Shown piece after piece: positions 56,332 through 64,000 of a stretch of 64,000 bases of DNA. Source of the stretch: Arsenophonus sp. aPb. GTDB lineage: Bacteria; Pseudomonadota; Gammaproteobacteria; Enterobacterales; Enterobacteriaceae. Made by a program: the position numbers and the translations under genes. How positions within the stretch are numbered: position 1 is the first letter of the stretch; each line of letters starts with the position of its first letter. The stretch is taken from NCBI RefSeq assembly GCF_029873475.1, contig NZ_CP123499.1:2356001-2420000 (forward strand). Direction: 5' to 3'. The notes under the pieces were generated by a model that saw only the letters and a list, made by a program, of their open reading frames with translations, searched no databases and was not told the origin of the DNA.

Positions 56332-57888
56332 ATGAGCAATAATATCATTATCTTTGATACAACATTACGTGATGGCGAACAAGCTTTACAAGCCAGTTTA
56401 AGCATCAAGGAAAAACTACAAATTGCTTATGCCTTGGAACGTTTAGGCGTTGATGTCATTGAAGCTGGCTTTCCAGTCTCTTCACCAGGAGATTTTAAAT
56501 CGGTTCAAGCCATCGCCAAAGAAATTAAAAATAGCCGTATATGTGGTTTAGCACGCTGTGTTGATAACGACATTGATATTGCCGCTGAAGCACTAAACAT
56601 TGCTAATAGTTTCCGGTTACATCTTTTTTTAGCAACATCATCATTACATATTGAACATAAATTAAAGCGTTCATTTAATGATATTTTAGCTCTCGCTAGC
56701 CACTCAATTAAGCATGCCAGACGCTATACAGACGACATAGAATTTTCCTGTGAGGATGCCGGCCGCACTGATCCTGATAATTTATGCCGGATAGTGGAAA
56801 TGGCGATCGATGCTGGTGCAACAACGATTAATATTCCTGATACTGTTGGTTATACTATCCCTTCCCAGTTTGGCAATATTATTAAAGATCTTTTTAATCG
56901 AGTGCCAAACATAGATAAAGCCATTATTTCTGTCCACTGTCATGATGATTTAGGTATGTCGGTAGCGAATTCTATTACTGCAATTCAAGCCGGCGCTCGA
57001 CAAGTAGAAGGAACAATTAATGGGTTAGGTGAACGCGCTGGCAACTGTGCCTTAGAAGAAATTATTATGGCAATTAAAGTGCGCCAAAAAATGTTAGCCG
57101 TCACGACAAATATTAATCATCAAGAAATTTATCGTACCAGCCAATTAGTCAGCAAGTTATGTAATGCCCCTATTCCTGCCAATAAAGCAATCGTTGGTAG
57201 TAATGCTTTCTCACATTCTTCAGGCATCCATCAAGATGGTGTACTTAAGAATCGAGAAACTTATGAAATTATGACACCAGCATCAATTGGCATAAAAGAG
57301 ACTCAATTAAATCTGACTTCTCGTTCGGGTCGCGCTGCAGTAATGCATCGAATGACAGAGATGGGATATCAAGCTACAGATTACAATTTAGAACACTTAT
57401 ATGCAGCATTTTTGCGCTTAGCTGATAAAAAAGGCCAGATCTTTGACTATGACTTGGAAGCTTTAGCTTTTATCAATCAACAACAACAAGAGCCTGAATT
57501 TTTCCGTTTAACCTATTTCAGTATCCAATCCGGCTCAAATGTGGTTGCCACTGCCACGATAAAAATAATCTGTGGTGGTCAGGAAAAATCTGACGCAGCA
57601 ACAGGCAATGGGCCAGTTGATGCGATTTATCAGGCAATTAATAAAATAGCAAATTATCCTATTAAACTGATTTCCTACCAGTTATCTGCTAAAGGTCAAG
57701 GTAATGAAGCTTTAGGTCAAGTTGATATCGTCGCTGAATGTTTTGGCCGTCGTTTTCATGGTATCGGACTAGAAACCGATATTATCGGATCATCTGCCAT
57801 GGCAATGATCCATGTATTAAATAATATTTGGCGTGCCGAATTGGTCAAAAAACAAAAAAATCACTGCAATAAAGAGGTGGCTCAATAA
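56332..57888 (+). CDS. leuA: 2-isopropylmalate synthase
   Basis: 518 residues (E. coli 523). It condenses acetyl-CoA with 2-ketoisovalerate, the first step of leucine synthesis. The catalytic barrel starts with FDTTLRDGEQALQASL; the metal-binding motif is SVHCHDDLGMSVANSI, and GNCALEEIIMAIKVR follows. The C-terminal regulatory domain (GNGPVDAIYQAINKI) is present, so leucine feedback is expected. AGGAAC precedes the ATG. It heads leuABCD behind the attenuator; leuB starts one base after it ends. Confidence 0.97.
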   Translation: MSNNIIIFDTTLRDGEQALQASLSIKEKLQIAYALERLGVDVIEAGFPVSSPGDFKSVQAIAKEIKNSRICGLARCVDNDIDIAAEALNIANSFRLHLFLATSSLHIEHKLKRSFNDILALASHSIKHARRYTDDIEFSCEDAGRTDPDNLCRIVEMAIDAGATTINIPDTVGYTIPSQFGNIIKDLFNRVPNIDKAIISVHCHDDLGMSVANSITAIQAGARQVEGTINGLGERAGNCALEEIIMAIKVRQKMLAVTTNINHQEIYRTSQLVSKLCNAPIPANKAIVGSNAFSHSSGIHQDGVLKNRETYEIMTPASIGIKETQLNLTSRSGRAAVMHRMTEMGYQATDYNLEHLYAAFLRLADKKGQIFDYDLEALAFINQQQQEPEFFRLTYFSIQSGSNVVATATIKIICGGQEKSDAATGNGPVDAIYQAINKIANYPIKLISYQLSAKGQGNEALGQVDIVAECFGRRFHGIGLETDIIGSSAMAMIHVLNNIWRAELVKKQKNHCNKEVAQ

Positions 57889-57889
57889 T

Positions 57890-58981
57890 ATGGCTAATAA
57901 TTATAATATTGCTGTTTTACCAGGTGATGGTATTGGCCCTGAAGTTATGGCACAAGCCTATAAGGTGTTAGCTGCTATTGGCCAACAGTTTAATTTGACT
58001 ATCATCACGCATGAATATGATGTCGGCGGAATTGCTATTGATCGCCATGGTCAGCCATTGCCAGCGGAAACACTTTCAGGTTGCCAACAAGCGGATGCGA
58101 TACTCTTTGGTTCAGTCGGTGGCCCACAATGGGAACATCTACCACCAGATAGACAACCTGAGCGCGGTGCATTGTTACCTTTACGTAAGCATTTTCAGTT
58201 ATTTAGCAACCTACGACCTGCCCGTCTTTATCCTAGTTTAAATAACTTCTGTCCATTACGGGCAGATACCGCAACCAAAGGTTTTGATATTCTTTGTGTG
58301 CGTGAATTAACAGGTGGGATCTATTTTGGTCAACCCAAAGGACGTGTCGGTGCAGGCATAGATGAAAAAGCCTTTGATACTGAAATTTATCATCGCTTTG
58401 AAATTGAACGCATTGCGCATATCGCTTTTCAAGCAGCACGTAAGCGAAGCTATAAAGTAACATCAATAGACAAAGCTAATGTATTGCAAAGTTCGATTTT
58501 ATGGCGAGAGGTTGTTAATGATATTGCCAAAAATTACCCTGATGTCGAAATCAAGCATATGTATACTGATAATGCCACTATGCAGTTGATTAAAGATCCT
58601 GCGCAATTTGATGTTTTGCTCTGCTCTAATATTTTTGGCGATATTATTTCCGATGAATGTGCAATGATTACCGGTTCAATGGGAATGTTACCTTCCGCCA
58701 GTTTAAATCAGCAAAATTTTGGCTTATACGAACCAGCTGGCGGCTCAGCACCGGATATCGCCGGTAAAAATATTGCTAATCCAATTGCGCAAATTTTATC
58801 AGTAGCGCTAATGATGCGTTATAGCCTGCATCAACCACATATTGCCGATGCGATAGAAAACGCCGTTAATAAAACCTTAATACAAGGTTATCGAACTCAG
58901 GATTTGGCATTAGATAAACAATTTGTAAGTACTGATCAAATGGGCAGTTTTATTGCTAGTTACATTATGCAAGAGGCTTAG
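57890..58981 (+). CDS. leuB: 3-isopropylmalate dehydrogenase
   Basis: 363 residues from the ATG at 57890 (MANNYNIAVLPGDGIGPEVM), the E. coli length. A longer frame starting inside leuA is rejected. AGAGGTGG in the leuA tail is the ribosome binding site. It oxidatively decarboxylates 3-isopropylmalate with NAD. Motifs: the Arg-rich LLPLRKHFQLFSNLRPARLY, FDILCVRELTGGIYFGQPKG, and the NAD-binding YEPAGGSAPDIAGKNIANP. Confidence 0.97.
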   Translation: MANNYNIAVLPGDGIGPEVMAQAYKVLAAIGQQFNLTIITHEYDVGGIAIDRHGQPLPAETLSGCQQADAILFGSVGGPQWEHLPPDRQPERGALLPLRKHFQLFSNLRPARLYPSLNNFCPLRADTATKGFDILCVRELTGGIYFGQPKGRVGAGIDEKAFDTEIYHRFEIERIAHIAFQAARKRSYKVTSIDKANVLQSSILWREVVNDIAKNYPDVEIKHMYTDNATMQLIKDPAQFDVLLCSNIFGDIISDECAMITGSMGMLPSASLNQQNFGLYEPAGGSAPDIAGKNIANPIAQILSVALMMRYSLHQPHIADAIENAVNKTLIQGYRTQDLALDKQFVSTDQMGSFIASYIMQEA

Positions 58982-58984
58982 ATT

Positions 58985-60400
58985 ATGGCGAGAACTTTAT
59001 ATCAAAAATTGTACGATGCTCACATTGTCCATGAAACGGAAAATGAAACACCATTAATTTATGTCGATCGCCACCTATTGCATGAAGTTACTTCACCCCA
59101 AGCATTTGATGGTTTGCGAGCTCATAACCGTTCGGTCAGACAACCCAATAAAACCTTTGCCACTATGGATCACAATGTCTCTACTCAAACTAAAGACATT
59201 AATGCTAGTGGTGAGATGGCTCGCATTCAAATGCAAACCTTGATAAAAAATTGTCAACAATTTGCAATCACACTTTACGATTTAAAACATCCTTACCAAG
59301 GTATTGTCCACGTTATGGGGCCAGAACAAGGCATAACTTTACCCGGCATGACTATAGTTTGTGGTGATTCCCATACTGCAACCCATGGTGCATTTGGCGC
59401 ATTAGCTTTTGGTATTGGCACATCCGAAGTTGAGCATGTTTTGGCCAGCCAAACCTTGAAACAAGCGCGCGCTAAAACGATGAAAATTGAAGTTATCGGT
59501 GAATTAGCTAATGGCATCACAGCAAAAGATATGGTACTGGCGATGATTGGCAAAATAGGTAGTGCCGGTGGTACAGGTTATGTTATTGAATTTTGCGGTA
59601 AGGCAATTGAAAACTTAACCATGGAAGGCCGAATGACTATCTGTAACATGGCGATTGAAATGGGGGCTAAAGCGGGAATTATTGCGCCTGATGAAACCAC
59701 ATTTAATTATATTAAAGGCCGTCGATTTGCACCAACCGGAGAACATTGGCAACAAGCCGTTAACTATTGGAAAACGCTAAAGTCTGATCCGGATGCCAAC
59801 TATGATGCCATTGAAACGATTGATGCAGCGCAAATTGCGCCTCAGGTTACTTGGGGTACCAATCCAGGGCAAGTGATTGCCATTGATCATGCTATACCTT
59901 CACCTAGTTCATTACCTGATCCAATTGAGTGCGCATCCGCTGAGAAAGCATTAAATTATATGGGATTACAAGCTGGTAGCAAATTGACTGACATAAAAAT
60001 CGACAAAGTGTTTATCGGTTCTTGCACTAATTCCCGTATTGAAGATTTGCGTTGTGCTGCCGCTATTGCCAAAGGCAATAAAGTGGCCATTAATGTACAA
60101 GCTATTGTTGTTCCCGGTTCAGAGCCAGTAAAAGCACAAGCAGAGCACGAAGGTTTAGACAAAATATTTATCGATGCCGGTTTTGAATGGCGTTTACCAG
60201 GTTGTTCAATGTGTTTGGCAATGAATAGTGATCGCCTCGCTCCTGGTGAACGTTGTGCCTCCACCAGTAACCGTAATTTTGAAGGGCGTCAGGGCCGTGG
60301 TGGTCGAACTCACTTAGTCAGTCCCGCTATGGCGGCCGCTGCAGCCATCTACGGCCATTTTGTCGATGTGCGTAAGATCAACAATGATCAAACAAAATAG
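58985..60400 (+). CDS. leuC: 3-isopropylmalate dehydratase large subunit
   Basis: 471 residues (E. coli 466). With LeuD it isomerises 2-isopropylmalate to 3-isopropylmalate. It is an aconitase-family [4Fe-4S] protein: the cluster cysteines are in FIGSCTNSRIEDL and LPGCSMCLAMN. CGDSHTATHGAFGALAFGIG is the other active-site segment. It starts 3 bases after leuB and is followed by leuD after 10 bases. Confidence 0.97.
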   Translation: MARTLYQKLYDAHIVHETENETPLIYVDRHLLHEVTSPQAFDGLRAHNRSVRQPNKTFATMDHNVSTQTKDINASGEMARIQMQTLIKNCQQFAITLYDLKHPYQGIVHVMGPEQGITLPGMTIVCGDSHTATHGAFGALAFGIGTSEVEHVLASQTLKQARAKTMKIEVIGELANGITAKDMVLAMIGKIGSAGGTGYVIEFCGKAIENLTMEGRMTICNMAIEMGAKAGIIAPDETTFNYIKGRRFAPTGEHWQQAVNYWKTLKSDPDANYDAIETIDAAQIAPQVTWGTNPGQVIAIDHAIPSPSSLPDPIECASAEKALNYMGLQAGSKLTDIKIDKVFIGSCTNSRIEDLRCAAAIAKGNKVAINVQAIVVPGSEPVKAQAEHEGLDKIFIDAGFEWRLPGCSMCLAMNSDRLAPGERCASTSNRNFEGRQGRGGRTHLVSPAMAAAAAIYGHFVDVRKINNDQTK

Positions 60401-60410
60401 GAATTGGTAA

Positions 60411-61013
60411 ATGAAAAAATTTATCCAACATACTGGCTTAGTGGCTGCTTTAGATATGGCCAATATTGATACTGATGTGATCATTCCAAAACAATTTTTA
60501 CAAAAAGTCACTCGAGTCGGTTTTGGTCAACACCTTTTCCACGATTGGCGTTTCCTGGATGATAACGGTCAACAGCCTGATCCAGATTTTGTCCTTAATA
60601 AACCACGTTATCAAGGCGCTACTATTTTATTAGCTCGTGAAAATTTCGGTTGTGGATCATCGCGCGAACATGCGCCGTGGGCATTAACAGATTATGGTTT
60701 TTGCACCATCATTGCGCCAAGTTTTGCCGACATTTTCTATAACAATGCCTTTAACAACCAATTACTACCCATTAAATTAAAGGAAACAGAAATTAATCAA
60801 CTATTTAACTTTGTAGAACACCATGAGGGTTGTCAATTGACTATTGATTTGACGACCCAAACTGTCATTGCTAAGGATAAAACTTATTTTTTTACCATTG
60901 ATAATTTTCATCGTTATTGTTTGATGAATGGTTTAGATAGTATTGGACTGACTTTACAATATGAAGCAGAAATTAGCCGCTATGAAGAGCTGCAACCACT
61001 ATTTTTGCGATAA
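60411..61013 (+). CDS. leuD: 3-isopropylmalate dehydratase small subunit
   Basis: 200 residues, the E. coli length (201). It is the swivel-domain partner of LeuC. Motifs: ANIDTDVIIPKQFLQKVTR near the N terminus and NFGCGSSREHAPWALTDYG for substrate binding, then SFADIFYNNAFNNQLLPI. It is the last gene of leuABCD, with an intrinsic terminator starting 12 bases after its stop. Confidence 0.97.
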   Translation: MKKFIQHTGLVAALDMANIDTDVIIPKQFLQKVTRVGFGQHLFHDWRFLDDNGQQPDPDFVLNKPRYQGATILLARENFGCGSSREHAPWALTDYGFCTIIAPSFADIFYNNAFNNQLLPIKLKETEINQLFNFVEHHEGCQLTIDLTTQTVIAKDKTYFFTIDNFHRYCLMNGLDSIGLTLQYEAEISRYEELQPLFLR

Positions 61014-61025
61014 CAGTTCAAATGA

Positions 61026-61068
61026 CAGGCCCTGCGTCTCTATGTTGGTAGGGTCTGGCTATTTTTTT
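61026..61068 (+). terminator. Intrinsic terminator of the leuABCD operon
   Basis: CAGGCCCT (61026-61033) pairs with AGGGTCTG (61050-61057), one G-U pair, with a 16-base loop. It is followed by GCTA and seven T. Confidence 0.78.
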
Positions 61069-61734
61069 CTATTTTAATTAATTATAAGCTTAGAAAATGT
61101 CATAACATTCAATTTAATTGCATGATTAAATCTTACATTCCGTCTTATTTACTAAAAAACAATTTAATTCATCTATTAAATAATGAAAATTATCCACATA
61201 GAAAGCTATATTTATTAATTTATTCACCTTTTCTGTGGATATCCATGTGAAGAAAGCAAGAGTAAACAGGGTATAATTTCATGAATTATTCAATCGATAG
61301 ATTTCCAAATATAAAATTAATAGTTTTTTTTCATAGAGATAAATGAATTTAATCGTTTAACTAGAGAGTAAATTAGTTCAAATAGCTAACAACCAAAACA
61401 GAATGAACAAAGATTCAGCAATATCTATTTTATCCACAGGATACGTTGTTTTGTTAAACAAGCTAACCGAGCTTTTTAACAAAAACCAGTCTGTCAAGAC
61501 TGTGTATTAAACCAGTAAAGGCCTTTTTTTAGAGTTATCCAGTAAAATTGTGGATAACTATAGCTAAGATCCTGTTTATTACCTATTCGATTAAACTGAT
61601 AACAGAAAAAAAATTTGCCGACCTTCGATAAAATGATTTGATTATCAATGAATTGTTCTTATTTATGCGATCTATGTTAAAATTTTTACTGTGTGTACAA
61701 ATTTAATTGTCCATTTTTTATACAGGCATGATTT
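61069..61734. other. Non-coding region with DnaA-box cluster (candidate origin or DnaA-binding locus)
   Basis: About 670 AT-rich bases between leuD and mutH. Perfect DnaA boxes TTATCCACA occur at 61190-61198 (+), 61430-61438 (+) and 61549-61557 (-). Near matches are ATATCCACA at 61234-61242 (-) and TTATCCAGT at 61535-61543 (+). The 61535 and 61549 boxes form an inverted repeat. Two GATC sites (61568, 61669) each begin a 13-mer-like AT-rich segment (GATCCTGTTTATT, GATCTATGTTAAA). Strong hairpins lie at 61451-61482 and 61487-61502. Box density far exceeds chance. Few GATC sites and absence of mnmG/mioC argue against a typical enterobacterial oriC; a datA-like titration site or DnaA-controlled promoter are alternatives. 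Confidence 0.65.
61451..61482. repeat. Strong 13-bp hairpin inside the DnaA-box region
   Basis: TTGTTAAA-C-AAGCT (61451-61464) pairs with AGCTTTTTAACAA (61470-61482) with a single bulged C and a 5-base loop. No T-run follows on either strand. A smaller stem, CAGTCT-GTCA-AGACTG, follows at 61487-61502. Confidence 0.75.
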
Positions 61735-62424
61735 ATGCAATTTTCTCCCCAGCTCCCTGATGATGAACAAAGTTTACTCAATAAAGCCAAAAGTCTAGCG
61801 GGCTATACAATGGCTGAACTGGCTTATAATGCAGGTATCGCTATCCCACACGATCTTAGGCGTGCAAAGGGTTGGGTAGGTCAGTTATTAGAATATTGTT
61901 TAGGTGCTAATGCAGGTAGCAAAGCAGAACAAGATTTTGCTCATCTTGGTATTGAGCTTAAGACCATTCCTATTAACCGCTATGGTGAACCATTGGAAAC
62001 AACCTTTGTTTGTGTGGCACCTTTAACCGGTAATAGTGGAGTAACCTGGATTTCGAGCCATGTACGTCATAAGCTATCACGGGTCTTATGGATACCAATT
62101 GAAGGTGAGCGTCAAATCCCATTAGCAAAGCGAAGAGTCGCTTCACCACTATTATGGAGTCCAAATCCAATAGAAGAGCAATTGCTTAAAAAAGATTGGG
62201 AAGAATTGATGGATATGATCGTGTTAGGCCAGGTGGAAAACATTACCGCCCGCCATGGCCAAGTTTTACAAATTCGTCCAAAAGCCGCTAACAATAAAGC
62301 ATTAACAAAAGGGATAGGTAAACACGGGCAACTAATAATGACCTTGCCGCGTGGATTTTATCTCAAGAAAGATTTTACCGCTCCAATACTGGCACGTCAT
62401 TTTAATTTACCCACTCATAAATAA
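61735..62424 (+). CDS. mutH: DNA mismatch repair endonuclease MutH
   Basis: 229 residues, the E. coli length. MutH nicks the unmethylated strand at hemimethylated GATC during mismatch repair. The catalytic DxEK set is visible: Asp67 (AEQDFAHLG), Glu74 and Lys76 (GIELKTIP). GWVGQLLEYCLGANAGSKAE is the conserved N-terminal region. Presence of MutH implies Dam methylation. It lies just right of the DnaA-box region and converges with the cyclase-toxin gene. Confidence 0.97.
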   Translation: MQFSPQLPDDEQSLLNKAKSLAGYTMAELAYNAGIAIPHDLRRAKGWVGQLLEYCLGANAGSKAEQDFAHLGIELKTIPINRYGEPLETTFVCVAPLTGNSGVTWISSHVRHKLSRVLWIPIEGERQIPLAKRRVASPLLWSPNPIEEQLLKKDWEELMDMIVLGQVENITARHGQVLQIRPKAANNKALTKGIGKHGQLIMTLPRGFYLKKDFTAPILARHFNLPTHK

Positions 62425-62456
62425 TAAGTTAAGACTACTAGCTGCCAACTGTTGTC

Positions 62457-63515
62457 TTATAATGAAAATTTTCGATAATACTGCGCAATCTTATAACGAG
62501 TTTCTTCATAAGAAGCACGGCGAATATTTTGCATTCCTTGCCAACGTTCATTAATCGGTATTTGATAACCTTCATTTTTAGCGGCTTGAATAAATTCAGC
62601 CAATGCCTCTGCTGAATCCAGTACCGTTATTTCCCTATATTTGCCAATCAATTTGGGCAAAAATAGCGTCACCGGAAAATTGTCTGTCAATTCCGATGAC
62701 TCATTATTCACATCTGATCCATGATGAATAAGTTTATGTTGTTCATCGCGATCCAATGCCCGATGAATATCATCGGCTAATTTCAGCAAACGCTGGTTTG
62801 CGGTTCCTAATTTAACATCATTACGTTCACTCGGTACCACGGTATCAAGCGTGCCATAATCGCCGATATGAGGAGCGACTAATAATAAATCATAGTCAGG
62901 GACAAAAGGTTCGTGTATTTCCGGTTGACTCAAGACATAAATAGGTTTCCCGTCTATTTCTATCCGATAGTCACCATTGGGTTGGTGAATGGCATCAAAT
63001 TGAAAAATCTGTCCATCAAGAGCGGAAGATTTAGCGTATAAAACCCTGTTCTTCCCTACTGATGGAAATGATATAAGACAATCCTTCTCGATTAATTCGA
63101 TAACTCTGTCATTTGTTATTACCAAAGGGACGCCAACCGCTTCACCATTTTCTATATTCTTGCTGATCAAGGCATTATACTTTTCCACCCGCTCTGGCTG
63201 TCCGACCAGCTTACTAAAATTTTGATCAACACAAATAAATCCGGCTTGTGGACCCCAATCGGCGCTCTTCCCTTTAATGCTAAGCGGTTTAGTGGGATAA
63301 CCAGCTTCTATTAAAGAGGTAGCTAAAGGGCTAATCGGTCGAATACCATAAATGAGATTTTCTTGAATGGCATAATTAGAAAGGGTTTTTAAATGTGTGG
63401 CTGGAATACCACTTATTGGTTGACCCTGTTGACAATGAGTGGAATCAGTAGTTTTTTCTGCCATTTGTCTGTAATAAGCAGCATTTAAGATTGAATTATT
63501 AGATATACTAAGCAT
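62457..63515 (-). CDS. ExoY/edema-factor-like nucleotidyl cyclase toxin
   Basis: 352 residues, similar in length to Pseudomonas ExoY (378). Region I is unmistakable: RPISPLATSLIEAGYPTKPL, then SIKGKSADWGPQAGFICVDQ, with the nucleotide-binding lysines around Lys76, Lys81 and Lys83. The metal-binding Asp pair DYD (Asp207, Asp209) sits in PDYDLLLVAPHIGDYG. The region-III His/Asn motif is HHGSDVNNE (264-272). Family members (ExoY, anthrax edema factor, CyaA) make cAMP or cGMP in host cells after activation by actin or calmodulin; which applies here is unknown. There is no signal peptide, so type III or another contact-dependent export is likely. All catalytic motifs look intact. Confidence 0.88.
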   Translation of the reverse strand: MLSISNNSILNAAYYRQMAEKTTDSTHCQQGQPISGIPATHLKTLSNYAIQENLIYGIRPISPLATSLIEAGYPTKPLSIKGKSADWGPQAGFICVDQNFSKLVGQPERVEKYNALISKNIENGEAVGVPLVITNDRVIELIEKDCLISFPSVGKNRVLYAKSSALDGQIFQFDAIHQPNGDYRIEIDGKPIYVLSQPEIHEPFVPDYDLLLVAPHIGDYGTLDTVVPSERNDVKLGTANQRLLKLADDIHRALDRDEQHKLIHHGSDVNNESSELTDNFPVTLFLPKLIGKYREITVLDSAEALAEFIQAAKNEGYQIPINERWQGMQNIRRASYEETRYKIAQYYRKFSL

Positions 63516-63681
63516 TTATACTTCATTTTCGTCACAAAAAGAGTAATAGATTACCTAATTTATTACAAAAAATATAACCAAATAGCTACCTTTAATAAGT
63601 AAAAAATAAATTTAGATTGATTGCATGTCTTAACTAATACTGTTTCAATTTGATAGATAACTAGTTGACTTAAGTACAAAT
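63516..63681. other. Gap upstream of the cyclase-toxin gene
   Basis: Short AT-rich stretch that should hold the cyclase-toxin promoter. No operator or other motif is recognisable. Confidence 0.3.
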
Positions 63682-63707
63682 AAAAATGTGCCAAAAATGG
63701 CACATTT
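63682..63707 (-). terminator. Intrinsic terminator after speB
   Basis: AAATGTGCCA (63684-63693) pairs perfectly with TGGCACATTT (63698-63707) around four bases. On the minus strand it is followed by TTATTT. It lies 26 bases past the speB stop. Confidence 0.85.
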
Positions 63708-63732
63708 CGGTTTGCAAAATTAAATAGCTTAG

Positions 63733-64000
63733 TTAACGTTGTTTAGTCGCCTGGATATAAAGCATATCCAGTGCGATGGTGGCCGCCGCTAAGGCCGTGA
63801 TTTGTGATTGATCATAAGCTGGGGCCACTTCGACAATATCCATACCAACAATATTTAAAGGCTGCAAACCCCGCAATAACTTTAAGGCACGATCACTAGT
63901 TAATCCACCGACAACGGGTGTTCCTGTTCCCGGTGCAAAAGCAGGATCCAAACAATCGATATCAAAGGTTAAATAAACAGGTAATTTACCCACTGTTGAC
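63733..64000 (-). CDS. speB: Agmatinase, C-terminal part (start outside window)
   Basis: About 89 C-terminal residues of a ureohydrolase that runs off the right edge. The manganese-binding FDIDCLDPAFAPGTGTP, then GGLTSDRALKLLRGL and VGMDIVEVAPAYDQS, match agmatinase SpeB nearly residue for residue. SpeB converts agmatine to putrescine and urea in polyamine synthesis. The in-frame GTG at 63993 is internal, not the start. A terminator follows. In E. coli speB sits far from mutH and leuD, so the junction here is rearranged. Confidence 0.95.
   Translation of the reverse strand, partial: STVGKLPVYLTFDIDCLDPAFAPGTGTPVVGGLTSDRALKLLRGLQPLNIVGMDIVEVAPAYDQSQITALAAATIALDMLYIQATKQR

Noticed and set aside
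63733..63993. Complete 86-residue protein starting at GTG 63993
   Set aside because: The sequence is the C-terminal part of agmatinase; the frame is open to the window edge, so the GTG is internal.
1..64000. CRISPR arrays, tRNA/rRNA genes, intact insertion sequences
   Set aside because: No regularly spaced repeats, cloverleaf-like sequences or transposase frames were recognised by reading; absence is not proven without dedicated searches.

Overview
This window is AT-rich chromosomal DNA from a gammaproteobacterium of the order Enterobacterales. The murein/division (dcw) cluster, pdhR-aceEF-lpdA, leuO/leuABCD, SecM and YacL all closely resemble their E. coli versions. Low GC, loss of neighbouring genes (no ilvIH, ampD, ampE, aroP or guaC where E. 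coli has them) and two host-directed toxins suggest an insect-associated Morganellaceae member such as Arsenophonus. That assignment is inference; no rRNA gene is present to confirm it.

Layout. (1) 1-7460, minus strand: a giant multidomain toxin with a YopT-like C58 protease region, an MARTX-type C80 autoprotease, a degenerate second C80 copy, a TcdA/TcdB-like pore-forming region and RTX repeats. One in-frame amber codon (3258-3260) interrupts it, and it runs off the left edge. (2) 7461-8321: a very AT-rich gap. (3) 8322-11295: yggE, mscS, yacL and a small unknown gene. (4) 11469-21377: acnB, lpdA, aceF, aceE, pdhR, with a perfect PdhR operator upstream of pdhR. (5) 21924-28623: nadC, divergent from ppdD-hofB-hofC-coaE-zapD-yacG, then mutT. 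(6) 28711-50519: secA, secM, a divergent DUF721/DciA-like gene, lpxC and the complete dcw cluster from ftsZ back to mraZ, ending in a three-repeat MraZ operator. (7) 51169-55411: cra, a long-chain acyl-CoA ligase, leuO. (8) 56114-61013: leuL attenuator and leuABCD. (9) 61014-61734: a 0.7-kb non-coding region with a cluster of DnaA boxes and strong hairpins. (10) 61735-64000: mutH, an ExoY/edema-factor-like nucleotidyl cyclase toxin, and the 3' end of speB.

The housekeeping part is a set of tightly packed operons, with many 1-16 nt overlaps in the dcw cluster. Classical controls are visible: SecM arrest upstream of secA, leucine attenuation, MraZ and PdhR autoregulation, and several intrinsic terminators.

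The parts most worth a second look are the amber-split toxin with its dead duplicated protease, the ExoY-like cyclase, and the DnaA-box cluster between leuD and mutH, which could be a replication origin or a DnaA-titration site. No tRNA, rRNA, CRISPR array or intact insertion sequence was seen.
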